Source: AP-15 sp963814865 (GTDB lineage Bacteria > Pseudomonadota > Alphaproteobacteria > ATCC43930 > CGMCC-115725). Taken from it: a stretch of DNA of 64,000 nt. The DNA is taken from the NCBI GenBank assembly GCA_963814865.1, contig CAWFEN010000015.1, forward strand, positions 62,001 to 126,000, read 5' to 3'. The notes under the pieces were generated by a model, which worked only from the letters and a program-made list of their open reading frames with translations, did no database searches and was not told the origin of the DNA. The translations under genes were made by a program, and so were the position numbers. Positions within the stretch are counted from its first letter, which is position 1; each line of letters starts with the position of its first letter. Of the stretch, positions 27,988 through 36,562 are shown in pieces.

Positions 27988-28649
27988 CTCGGTCCAACAC
28001 CATGATCCGGCCGCGCCGGTTGTGCCGGAACGGGCTCCACCCCTCGATCGACCATCGCCTGCAAGCGAAAGCCGGCGATCCTCTCGGCATCGGCGAGGAG
28101 CCGCCCGCTCAGCGGTCCATGCCCGATCGATGCATGTACCACATGATCGCGGCCAAAAGCCGCGCCGATCTCGCCCGCCGTCAGCACGCTGGCGAGCGGC
28201 ACCCCGCGTCCCACGGCCCGGATCTTGCGGCGCCCGTCCTCGGCCGCGTCGAGCGCTTCGAGCAGCAAGGCCGATTTTCCGGCGCGCGCAGCCTCGCGCA
28301 CCTTCTCGAACCCGCCGACCGCGAGCCCGGCCCGACGGGCGAGCCCGATCGCATCATGACAGCGTTGCGCCAGCAACGCCTCGACGTGATCCGCGAGCCC
28401 GGGCGGTATCGCCACCGGCCGCCGCGCGGCGCGCGCAAAGAGCCGCTTCGCCACCGCCGCTTCGACTATATCGCGGCGCGAGGTCAACCACAAACCCCGT
28501 CCGGGCAGGCGCGCCGCAACATCGGGAACAAGCTCGCCGCCGGGACCGACGACAAACCGCAGCAGCAGGGCGCGCTCGCGGATCTCGCCAGTCGCGATGC
28601 AGCGGCGGCGCGGCCCTTCGGCGCCCGCCTCCGCGTCGCGCCGCGGCAG
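27984..28649 (-). CDS. ylxR: YlxR-like RNA-binding protein with L7Ae-like domain
   Basis: The N-terminal DUF448/YlxR domain is read as RRRCIATGEIRERALLL, VVGPGGELVPDVAARLPGRGLW and SRRDIVEAAVAKRLF, followed by an L7Ae/L30-like domain around DAIGLARRAGLAVGGFEKVREAARAGKSALLL. The protein is 221 residues if read from the CTG at 28649. No ATG, GTG or TTG occurs in frame between the upstream stop (28715-28713) and the first domain residues. A tandem ATGATG nearby is in another frame. The gene lies between nusA and infB and overlaps infB by 4 bases. Partners and RNA target are not known from sequence. Confidence 0.8.
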   Translation of the reverse strand: MPRRDAEAGAEGPRRRCIATGEIRERALLLRFVVGPGGELVPDVAARLPGRGLWLTSRRDIVEAAVAKRLFARAARRPVAIPPGLADHVEALLAQRCHDAIGLARRAGLAVGGFEKVREAARAGKSALLLEALDAAEDGRRKIRAVGRGVPLASVLTAGEIGAAFGRDHVVHASIGHGPLSGRLLADAERIAGFRLQAMVDRGVEPVPAQPARPDHGVGPR

Positions 28650-28678
28650 CGCGGCATCATCGCCGACGGCCGTTGCGC

Positions 28679-30232
28679 CTACTCCCGCTCGGGGGCTGCG
28701 GGGGCGGCCGGTTCATCGTCGAACCAGTGCGCGCGGGCCCGCATGATCAGCGCATTCGCCGCCTCAGGATCGAGTGCCGCGCCGCCCTTGTCGGAGGCGG
28801 CAAGGAGCTCCAGCAGCTCGTCGCCGGCGAGGCCGGCAAAATCGTCGAGGGTCGTGATGTTTTTCTCGCCGAGCGCTACCAGCATGCCGGGGGTCGTCCC
28901 CTCGAGCGCCGCCAATTCATCCTCGACCCCGAGTTCGCGCCGGCGCTCCTCATAGTCGCGATCGCGCCGGTCGAGCGCACTGCGCGCCCGCTCCTGCAAT
29001 TCGGCCGCGATATCGGCGTCGAAGCCCTCGATCTCGGCGATGTCCGCGGGTGCTACATAGGCGACCTCTTCGAGCGAGGCGAAGCCCTCGGTCACCAGCA
29101 GCTGCGCGATCACCTCGTCGATGTCGAGCGCATCGATGAACATCTTGCTGCGGCTGCGGAATTCCTCGGTCCGCCGCTCCGATTCCTCAGCCTCGGTCAG
29201 GATGTCGATGTCCCATCCGGTCAGCTGCGACGCCAGGCGGACGTTCTGGCCGCGGCGCCCGATCGCTAGGCTCAGCTGGTCGTCGGGCACGACCACCTCG
29301 ACCCGCCGCTGCTCCTCGTCCATCACCACCTTGGTGACCTCGGCCGGGGCGAGCGCGTTGACGACAAAGGTGGCCGGGTCCGAGGACCACGGGACGATGT
29401 CGATCTTTTCGCCTTGCAATTCGCCGACCACCGCCTGGACGCGGCTGCCGCGCATGCCGACGCAGGCGCCGACCGGGTCGATCCCGCTGTCGCGCGAAAT
29501 CACCGCGATCTTGGCGCGGCTGCCGGGATCGCGCGCCACCGCCTTGATCTCGATAATGTTGTCGTAGATCTCCGGCACCTCCTGAGCGAACAGCTTGGCC
29601 ATGAACTGGGGGTGGGTGCGCGACAGGAAGATTTGCGGGCCGCGCGGCTCCGGACGCACGTCGTAGATATAGGCGCGCACCCGCTCGCCCTGGCGAAAGC
29701 TTTCGCGCGGCAGCAGTTCGTCGCGCCGCATCATCGCCTCGGCCCGGCCGAGATCGACGACGACGTTGCCGAACTCGACCCGCTTGACGAGCCCGTTGAC
29801 GATCTCGGCGACGCGGTCCTTGAACTCGCGGAACTGGCGCTGGCGCTCGGCGTCGCGCACCTTCTGAACGATCACCTGCTTGGCGGTCTGGGCGGCGATA
29901 CGGCCGAAATCGATCGGCGGCAGCGGGTCGGTGATGAAATCGCCGATCTCAGCTTCCGGATTGAGGCGTTGCGCCTCGGCGAGCGCGATCTGCGTCGCGT
30001 CGTTCTCGATCGGCTCGGCCACCTCGCGAAAGCGCAAGAGGCGGATTTCGCCGTCGCGGCGGTCGATCTCGGCGCGGATATCGTATTCCTGGCCGTATTT
30101 GGAACGCCCGGCCTTCTGGATCGCCTGCTCCATCGCTTCCAGCACCTCGTCGCGGTCGATCCCCTTGTCGCGGGCGACGGTATCGGCGACCTGGAGCAGT
30201 TCGGGGCGGGCGTAGGCAGCGGTACTTTCCAT
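28679..30232 (-). CDS. nusA: Transcription termination/antitermination factor NusA
   Basis: NusA modulates RNA polymerase pausing, termination and rRNA antitermination. The protein has the N-terminal polymerase-binding domain (ELLQVADTVARDKGIDRDEVLEAM), an S1 domain (FGNVVVDLGRAEAMMRRDELLPRE), two KH domains (DPVGACVGMRGSRVQAVVGEL and VVVPDDQLSLAIGRRGQNVRLA) and C-terminal acidic helical repeats ending in a proline-alanine tail. The ATG at 30232 has a GAGAAAG in front. An ATG at 30247 would add five residues. It follows rimP closely and begins the nusA-infB operon core. Confidence 0.95.
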   Translation of the reverse strand: MESTAAYARPELLQVADTVARDKGIDRDEVLEAMEQAIQKAGRSKYGQEYDIRAEIDRRDGEIRLLRFREVAEPIENDATQIALAEAQRLNPEAEIGDFITDPLPPIDFGRIAAQTAKQVIVQKVRDAERQRQFREFKDRVAEIVNGLVKRVEFGNVVVDLGRAEAMMRRDELLPRESFRQGERVRAYIYDVRPEPRGPQIFLSRTHPQFMAKLFAQEVPEIYDNIIEIKAVARDPGSRAKIAVISRDSGIDPVGACVGMRGSRVQAVVGELQGEKIDIVPWSSDPATFVVNALAPAEVTKVVMDEEQRRVEVVVPDDQLSLAIGRRGQNVRLASQLTGWDIDILTEAEESERRTEEFRSRSKMFIDALDIDEVIAQLLVTEGFASLEEVAYVAPADIAEIEGFDADIAAELQERARSALDRRDRDYEERRRELGVEDELAALEGTTPGMLVALGEKNITTLDDFAGLAGDELLELLAASDKGGAALDPEAANALIMRARAHWFDDEPAAPAAPERE

Positions 30233-30257
30233 GGCTTTCTCGAACATCCTGCAAAAG

Positions 30258-30803
30258 TCAGTGCGCCAAAAATCGGCGTGGGCGCGGCAGGTCGGCGCCG
30301 GCTGCGGCCGCGCCCTCGCCGCCCTCGGGTCGGGAGGCGGCGATCAGATCGTCGGTGATGACGAGCCTCGCCCGTGCCACGGCCGCGAGCGGCAGCCGGG
30401 TTTCGCCCGACTCGGCGGCGAGCCGAACCTCTCCGCCGGCGGTGCCGAGCAGGCGCCCGCGAAACCGCTTGCGCCCGCCGATCGCCTGCGCCAGCTCGAT
30501 CCTGGCCTCGAAGCCGCGGAACCGGTCGTAATCCTCCGGCCGAACCAGGGGGCGGTCGATGCCGGGCGAGCTGACCTCGAGCGTGTAGGCACCGGCGATC
30601 GGGTCGGCAACATCGAGCAGGGCGGAGACGGAGCGGCTGATCAGCGCGCAATCATCAACCGTCATCGGCACCTCGTCGCTCCGCTCGGCCATGATCTGCA
30701 ATGTCGCGCGACGCCCGCTGGTGACGACGACCCGCACCAGCCGATAGCCCATCGCTGCGAGCGACGGCTCGATCATCTGCGCGATGCCGTTGGTGTCGAT
30801 CAA
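30258..30803 (-). CDS. rimP: Ribosome maturation factor RimP
   Basis: RimP binds the free 30S subunit and assists its maturation. The homologous region begins IDTNGIAQMIEPSLAAMGYRLVRV, continues with MTVDDCALISRSVSALLDV, the signature YTLEVSSPGIDRPL and the C-terminal SH3-like part. The TTG at 30803, with GAGG 8 bases upstream, gives 181 residues. Longer reading would cross an intrinsic terminator and has no support. The gene is first in the nusA-infB operon. Confidence 0.92.
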   Translation of the reverse strand: MIDTNGIAQMIEPSLAAMGYRLVRVVVTSGRRATLQIMAERSDEVPMTVDDCALISRSVSALLDVADPIAGAYTLEVSSPGIDRPLVRPEDYDRFRGFEARIELAQAIGGRKRFRGRLLGTAGGEVRLAAESGETRLPLAAVARARLVITDDLIAASRPEGGEGAAAAGADLPRPRRFLAH

Positions 30804-30907
30804 GAACCCGACCTCTGCCCCCGAACCCGCTGTGTCTATAAGAAAAAGTGGGCTCTCGGCCCACCTGCGAAACCGTCCGCGCCGCGGACCTATGCGATTG
30901 CGATCGT
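30804..30907 (-). promoter_or_regulatory. rimP leader with intrinsic terminator (attenuator)
   Basis: Between the promoter and the rimP start the transcript forms two hairpins. GTCCGC-GGC-GCGGAC lies at 30875-30889. GTGGGC-CGAGA-GCCCAC at 30848-30864 is followed at once by TTTTT (30843-30847) and TCTTATA, a textbook Rho-independent terminator. It lies only 40 bases before the start codon, so it must be bypassed for the operon to be expressed. Attenuator-like leaders before rimP have been proposed computationally in other proteobacteria. What releases this one is not visible. Confidence 0.65.
30843..30864 (-). terminator. Rho-independent terminator upstream of rimP
   Basis: A 6-bp GC-rich stem (GTGGGC/GCCCAC), 5-base loop and five consecutive T residues on the minus strand. 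See the leader entry for its role. Confidence 0.7.
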
Positions 30908-30913
30908 GTGGTG

Positions 30914-30941
30914 AATATAAGCAAAATCGACGGTCTCGCAA
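30914..30941 (-). promoter_or_regulatory. Promoter of the rimP-nusA-infB operon
   Basis: On the minus strand TTGCGA (30941-30936) and TATATT (30919-30914) are 16 bases apart, giving a leader of about 105 bases that contains the terminator hairpin. Confidence 0.55.
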
Positions 30942-31025
30942 GGGCGTTGGCGCGATCCCCCTAATCGCTGCTGCCCGCCGGCTCAAGGAGGGCGCCAGGT
31001 CGGAGAGCATCGACCGCATCGCTGC

Positions 31026-32630
31026 TCAGGCGGCCCGGGCGTCCTCGCGGACCATGGCGGCGCCCTTTTCGCCGATCATGATCGATGGCGCGTTGGTGTT
31101 GCCGGTGGTCACGGTCGGCATCACCGAGGCGTCGACGACGCGCAGCCCGCCGATGCCCCGCACCCTGAGCCGCGAATCGACGACGGCCATCGGATCCTCG
31201 CCCATCCGGCAGGTGCCGACCGGGTGGTGCAGGTTCATCCCGGCTTGGTGGACAAAGTCGCCGAGCGCCTCCTCCGACTGCGCACCGGCTCCCGGCATGA
31301 TCTCGGCCGCGCTGTGCGGCGCCAAGGCGGGTGCAGCGAAGATCCGCCGGGCGTGCGCGATCCCGGACAGCAGCACGCGCAGGTCGCTCGCCGCCGACAG
31401 GTAGTTCGGCCGGATCGCCGGCCGCTCCAGCGGGTCGCCCGAGCGTGCCATGATGGTGCCGCGGCTGTCGGGCCGGACGGCGCAGACCGCGATCGTCATG
31501 CCCGGCTCGGTTTCGAGCCGGCCGTAGCCGCGCGGATCGTAGCTGCCGGGGGTGAACAGCAATTGCAGATCGGGGCTGTCGAGCCCCTCGCGGCTGCGGC
31601 AGAACACCATCGCGCTGGTGACGCCAAAGGTCAGCGCGCCGCGTCCGGCCGCGGCAAAGCGGCCGATCTCGCGCACCAGGCTGAGGCCGCGCGCCAGCTG
31701 GTTGATCGACACCTCGCCCGTGACCCGGTGCGACACGCGGGCGGCGAAATGGTCGGAAAGGTTGGCGCCGACCCCCGGCAGATCGAGCACGACCGGAACC
31801 CCGATCGATTGCAGATGCGCCGCCGGCCCGATCCCCGAGATCTGCAACAGATGCGGCGAGTTGACGGTGCCGCCGCACAGGATCACCTCGCGCGCCGCCG
31901 AGACCCGGTCGATACGGCCGTTTTGGTGAAAGGCGACGCCGGTGCAGCGCCGCCCGTCGAAGCCGAGGCAGGTGGCGACCGCCTTGGTGATCACCCGCAA
32001 ATTCTTGCGCCGCCGCGCCTCGGCCAGGAAGGTCTGCGCCGTCGAGCCGCGAAAGCGGCCCTTGCGCGTCATCTGCGAATAGCCGACGCCCTCCTGGACC
32101 GCGCCGTTATAGTCGCCGGTGAGCTCGAACCCCGCCTGCTGCGCCGCTTCGACAAAGCGATGGGTCAACGGCAGGATCGTGCGGTAATCCTCGACCCGGA
32201 GCGGACCGCCCTTGCCGCGGTATTGCGGGTCGCCAGACGCATAGTCTTCCGATTTCCGGAAATAGGGCAGCACATCCTCATAGCTCCAGCCGCGGCAGCC
32301 CATCTGCGCCCAGCCGTCGTAATCGGCCGGGTTGCCGCGGACATAGAGCATGCCGTTGATCGAGCTGGTGCCGCCCAATACGCGGCCGCGCGGCCAATGC
32401 AGCGCGCGGTTGCCGATGCCGGGCTCGGGCTCGGCGTAGTAATTCCAGTTGACCAGCGGATTGGCGCGCAGGTGCAGGGCTCCGGCCGGGATATGGATCA
32501 TCGGGTGCCAGTCGCGCGGCCCGGCTTCGAGCAGCACGACCTGCGCCCCATCCTCGCTCAGCCGGTCGGCGACGACGCACCCCGCGGACCCGGCGCCGAC
32601 GACCACGTAATCGGCACGCAGCTCGCTCAT
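31026..32630 (-). CDS. GMC-family oxidoreductase (choline/alcohol dehydrogenase-like)
   Basis: A 534-residue FAD enzyme of the glucose-methanol-choline family. The ADP-binding start DYVVVGAGSAGCVVADRL holds GxGxxG. GRVLGGTSSINGMLYVRG is the GMC signature 1, GGTVNSPHLLQISGIG signature 2, and NLHHPVGTCRMG with a later GNTNAPSIMIGEK carry the active-site His and Asn. Such enzymes oxidise primary alcohols, choline or polyethylene glycol, and the substrate is not decided here. The start at 32630 overlaps the stop of a small hydrolase-like gene as ATGA. An ATG two codons upstream is possible. Confidence 0.9.
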   Translation of the reverse strand: MSELRADYVVVGAGSAGCVVADRLSEDGAQVVLLEAGPRDWHPMIHIPAGALHLRANPLVNWNYYAEPEPGIGNRALHWPRGRVLGGTSSINGMLYVRGNPADYDGWAQMGCRGWSYEDVLPYFRKSEDYASGDPQYRGKGGPLRVEDYRTILPLTHRFVEAAQQAGFELTGDYNGAVQEGVGYSQMTRKGRFRGSTAQTFLAEARRRKNLRVITKAVATCLGFDGRRCTGVAFHQNGRIDRVSAAREVILCGGTVNSPHLLQISGIGPAAHLQSIGVPVVLDLPGVGANLSDHFAARVSHRVTGEVSINQLARGLSLVREIGRFAAAGRGALTFGVTSAMVFCRSREGLDSPDLQLLFTPGSYDPRGYGRLETEPGMTIAVCAVRPDSRGTIMARSGDPLERPAIRPNYLSAASDLRVLLSGIAHARRIFAAPALAPHSAAEIMPGAGAQSEEALGDFVHQAGMNLHHPVGTCRMGEDPMAVVDSRLRVRGIGGLRVVDASVMPTVTTGNTNAPSIMIGEKGAAMVREDARAA

Positions 32631-32836
32631 CGGCATTGCCTCGCGACGACCCGGTATGCGCCGGGCAGATCCGCCCTCGGGTTCATCCACACGGGCTTGG
32701 CCGAGGGATCGGACGGGCGCTGCCGCCATAACGACAGTTCCGAGCGCAACCCGCCCGGCACAAAGATCAGCAGCGGACCGCTGCTGCCGTGCACCTCGCA
32801 GCAGACCTCGCCATCGGGAATTTCGCGCATCGGCAT
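32627..32836 (-). CDS. N-terminal stub of an alpha/beta hydrolase
   Basis: A 69-residue product with a strong ribosome binding site (AGGAGG 5 bases before the ATG). MREIPDGEVCCEVHGSSGPLL and IFVPGGLRSELSLWRQ match the first strands and oxyanion loop of alpha/beta hydrolases. VWMNPRADLPGAYRVVA corresponds to the stretch just before the usual DQRN(A)G motif. The protein ends there, without nucleophile, acid or histidine. Its stop overlaps the GMC oxidoreductase start (ATGA). It may be the remnant left when a deletion joined the two genes, now serving as a translated leader. A catalytic role is excluded. Confidence 0.6.
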   Translation of the reverse strand: MPMREIPDGEVCCEVHGSSGPLLIFVPGGLRSELSLWRQRPSDPSAKPVWMNPRADLPGAYRVVARQCR

Positions 32837-32897
32837 GCGTTCCTCCTCATTCGCCCCGCCCCGGCCCTGCACCAGCTAAGCGTCGTGTAATATTCGC

Positions 32898-33977
32898 CTA
32901 TACGCTGGGGAATAACAGCCGCGGCAACGACGCCGGCGGATCGGGGTCGAGCCGCATGTCGAAGGCGGTCAGCAAGGCCGCGGTCGATGCGTAATTGCCC
33001 ATCAATGCGACGAGATCGATGAGCTTGCGGCGGCCGAATTGCCGCAATGCCCGCGAATAGGTCGGCGCCGCGACCTTGCGCGCGGTAAAAATCTCGCGGC
33101 CGAGATCGATGACGATCGCGTCGGCCTCGGCCAGCCCGCTCGTGTTGCCGCAGCATCGGATAAGGTCGATGATGTCGGGTGTGATCCCTTCGGCGAGCGC
33201 TGCGGGTTCGTGCGCCGTCCATTCGAATTGATTGTCGAATTCGCGCGCGGTCGTCAGGATCGCCAGTTCTCGTACCCGCCCGCCGAGCCCGGCCTCGTAG
33301 CGCAGGTAATGATTGACCGGCTGCGAATAGCGCGACAGCTCGGGGCTATGCAATTGGATGCCGCCCGGGCCGCGCAGCCCGCGCAACGTCCTGCCGGCGG
33401 GGTCGGCGAGGCGGTCGTAAGTCTGCCGGCCGGCCGCGTCGAGATCCTCGCGCTGCGGCAAGGGCAGTCGGCAACCGGATTCCGGATAGATATCCTGGGC
33501 CTTTGACCGATTGCGATGATGATCCCCCACGAATAATGCCATCAGCCGTTCGCAGCCTTCCCGATCCGCCTCGTCGAAGCGGGCCAGGTGCGGGCTGTCG
33601 AGGTCGAGCACGCCTAGAACGCGGCCATCCTCGACCAGCGGCACCACCAGCTCCGCGCGCGAATCCGGATCGCAGGCGATATGGCCCGGAAAATCGTGGA
33701 CATCGGGAACAATGACTGCCGCGCCGCGCGCCGCCGCCGTGCCGCACACGCCTTGGCCGACCGGAATGCGCAGGCAGGCGGGCTTGCCCTGGAACGGCCC
33801 CAGCACCAGCTCGCCGCCCCGCCGGAAATAAAAGCCGGCCCAGTTGATCTCGGGCAGGCCGTGATAGATCAGCGCCGCCATGTTGGCGGCGTTGGCGATC
33901 AGATCGGTTTCGCCGTCGAGCAGCGCGGCCAGCTCGGCGGCCAGATCGCGGTAGAGTTCCGGCTTGGCGGCGGTCAT
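32898..33977 (-). CDS. Fusion: free methionine-(R)-sulfoxide reductase + CMD-like domain
   Basis: This 359-residue protein has two parts. Residues 1-155 are a GAF-domain fRMsr (MsrC): INWAGFYFRRGGELVLGPFQGKPAC, then GVCGTAAARG and IACDPDSRAELVVPLV. Cys68, Cys78 and Cys102 have the same 10 and 24 spacing as the E. coli enzyme. Residues about 165-359 form a carboxymuconolactone-decarboxylase/AhpD-like helical domain beginning YPESGCRLPLPQREDLD, with GRVRELAILTTAREFDNQFEWTAHEPAAL. It lacks a clear CxxC peroxidase motif. The parts are normally separate genes. The join falls in the SKAQDIYPESG segment, without a stop. The start at 33977 is an ATG; a GTG at 34007 is also in frame. Confidence 0.8.
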   Translation of the reverse strand: MTAAKPELYRDLAAELAALLDGETDLIANAANMAALIYHGLPEINWAGFYFRRGGELVLGPFQGKPACLRIPVGQGVCGTAAARGAAVIVPDVHDFPGHIACDPDSRAELVVPLVEDGRVLGVLDLDSPHLARFDEADREGCERLMALFVGDHHRNRSKAQDIYPESGCRLPLPQREDLDAAGRQTYDRLADPAGRTLRGLRGPGGIQLHSPELSRYSQPVNHYLRYEAGLGGRVRELAILTTAREFDNQFEWTAHEPAALAEGITPDIIDLIRCCGNTSGLAEADAIVIDLGREIFTARKVAAPTYSRALRQFGRRKLIDLVALMGNYASTAALLTAFDMRLDPDPPASLPRLLFPSV

Positions 33978-34076
33978 TCCCGATTTTCCATCCTGCTGAG
34001 GGTCCACCCGCTATATCCTCGATAACGAGGCCGCCGCGCCGCCGGCGGAACGATTGCGCATGAGAAAAGGCGATCC

Positions 34077-36429
34077 ATGGACGATTACATAGACCCGACA
34101 TTGCTCGGCCCCGAGGAGAAATTCGCGATCGGTCAGCCGGTGCCGCGCTCCGAAGATCCGGTGCTGCTGCGCGGCCAGGGTCATTACGCCGACGATATCA
34201 GCCTGCCGGGCCAGGCCTATGCGGTGATGGTCCGCAGCCACCTCGCCCATGGCGTGATCCGCGGCATCGACACCGCGGCGGCGCGCGCGATGCCCGGCGT
34301 GCTCGCGATCTGCACCGCGGCCGAGCTGGCGCAGGGCGGCGTCGGCCCATTGCCGCCACGCCAGGTCATGAAAAACCATGACGGCACGCCGATGCTGACC
34401 CCGATCCGCCACGCATTGCCGTCCGACAAGGTCCGGCATGTCGGAGAAGCGGTCGCCGCCATCATCGCCGAGACCGTCGCCCAGGCCAAGGACGCCGCCG
34501 AACTGGTCGTCCTCGACATCGAGCCGTTGCCGGCGGTCACCGAACCCGCCCTCGCCGACGCCGCCGATGCGCCGCAGCTCTATGACGACGTGCCGGCGAA
34601 TGTCGGGCTCGATTTCCATTTCGGCGACAGCACGAAGGTCGCCGCCGCCTTTGCCGGCGCCGCCCATGTGACCCGGATCGAGCTGCGCAGCAACCGCATC
34701 GTCGTCAACGCGATGGAGCCGCGCTCGGCGATCGCCGATTACGACCCCGCGCGGCAGCATTGGACCCTGCATGTCGGCTGCCAGGGCGTGTTCGGCTTCC
34801 GCAACTACATCGCCGGCATCTTCGGCGTCGGCCGCGACAAATTGCGCATCCTGACCGAACGCGTCGGCGGCTCGTTCGGCATGAAGCAGCCGACCTATGC
34901 CGAATATTACTGCATCCTGCACGCGGCACGCGAGCTGCACCGGCCGGTCAAATGGACCGACGACCGCTCCGGCAGCTTCGTCTCCGACAGCCATGGCCGC
35001 GACCATCAAATGAACGCCGAATTGGCGCTCGATCGCGACGGCCATTTCCTGGCGGTGCGGCTGACCGGCTACGGCAATCTCGGTGCCACCTACGGCGCAC
35101 CCGGCCCGGCGACCAACAACGCCGTCCGCAACACGCTCGGCGTCTACAAGACCCCGCTGATCGAGGTCTCGACCAAATGCGTGTTCACCAACACGACCCC
35201 GGTCGGCGCCTATCGCGGCGCCGGCCGGCCCGAGGCCAATTACTACATGGAGCGGCTGGTCGAGACCGCCGCCGCCGAGACCGGCATCGACCGGGTCGAG
35301 CTGCGCCGCCGCAACCACATCCCGCCCGAGGCGATGCCGTACAAGAGCCCGAACGGCATGACCTATGACAGCGGCGACTTCACCAACCTGCTCGACAAGG
35401 CCTTGGCGTTGGCCGATTGGGACGGCTTTGCCGCGCGCCGGGCCGAGAGCCGGGCGCGCGGCCGGCTGCGCGGCCGCGGCATCGGCGACTATCTCGAATT
35501 GACCGGCCCGCCCGGCCGCGAGATGGGCGGCATCCGCTTCGAGCCCGATGGCGACGTGACGATCATCACCGGCACCCTCGATTACGGGCAGGGGCATTGG
35601 TCGCCGTTTGCGCAGGTGCTGGCCACCAGGCTCGGCATCCCGTTCCGCCGCATCCGCCTGCTGCAAGGCGACAGCGACGAGCTGATCGCCGGCGGCGGCA
35701 CCGGCGGCTCCAAATCGATGATGACCAGCGGCACCGCGATCGTCGAGGCCGGCGACAAGGTCGTCGAGAAAGGCCGGCAGATCGCCGCGCATGTGCTGGA
35801 GGCGGCGGCGGCGGACATCGAGTTTCGCGCCGGCCGGTTCGTCATCGCCGGCACCGACCGCTCGATCGGCATCATGGAGCTGGCGGAAAAGCTCCGCAGC
35901 GGGCTGGAGCTGCCGCCCGAGCTGCCGCAGAGCCTCGATGTAGCCAATATCAGCGACGGCCCGCCCTCGGCCTTTCCGAACGGCTGCCACATCGCCGAGG
36001 TCGAAATCGATCCCGAAACCGGCAGTCGCCGAGGTCGTGCGCTATACCTTCGTCAACGATTTCGGCGTCGTCATCAACCCGCTGCTGGTCGCCGGCCAGG
36101 CGCATGGCGGCATCGTGCAGGGGATCGGCCAGGCCTTGCGCGAGCGCACGGTCTATGACGAGCACGGCCAGCTGCTGACCGGCTCCTACATGGACTACGC
36201 GATGCCGCGCGCCGAAGACGCGCCGCTGTTCGTCAGCGCCAGCCATCCGGTGCCGGCCACGACCAACCCGCTCGGCGCCAAGGGCTGCGGCGAAGCCGGC
36301 TGCGCCGGCGCCCTGCCCTCGGTGATGAACGCCCTCGTCGACGCCCTCGCCGAATACGGCATCCACCACCTCGACATGCCCGCCACCCCCGAACGCATCT
36401 GGCACGCGATCCGGGTGGCTCGGAGGTGA
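34077..36429 (+). CDS. Xanthine dehydrogenase-family molybdopterin-binding subunit (with frameshift)
   Basis: A large molybdenum hydroxylase subunit (CoxL/XdhB type). Visible are IGQPVPRSEDPVLLRGQGHYADD, the molybdopterin-contact GVFGFRNYIAG and RVGGSFGMK, GAYRGAGRPEANYYMERL, and at the end VNDFGVVINPLLV with NPLGAKGCGEAGC, whose glutamate is catalytic. The frame breaks near 36021-36025: deleting one base joins IDPETG to VAEVVRYTFV and gives 783 residues, a normal length. No FAD or [2Fe-2S] subunits lie nearby, so partners are elsewhere or the enzyme is an orphan. The single extra base probably reflects a sequence error. It diverges from the fRMsr fusion gene. Confidence 0.85.
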
Positions 36430-36562
36430 GCTGATGCCCGGCGCATTTAGATTACGCGGAGATCGCGAACAACTTCGACGGCCCGTTTGAGAGGGGCGCT
36501 ATTTGGACGGTCCGTCGCTAAACCAATTGCAGCTGCACTCTCGCGAAACACAGAAGGCAATC

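Noticed and set aside
25825..28005. Open frame of 726 residues on the plus strand
   Set aside because: It is antisense to infB with no recognisable motif and no ribosome binding site support.
34011..35990. Open frame of 659 residues on the minus strand
   Set aside because: It is antisense to a well-conserved molybdopterin subunit and has the low-complexity composition of a high-GC shadow frame.
36503..36562. TTG start for the methylase at 36503
   Set aside because: The ATG at 36563 has a GAAGG ribosome binding site and matches the family start. The extra 20 residues have no support.
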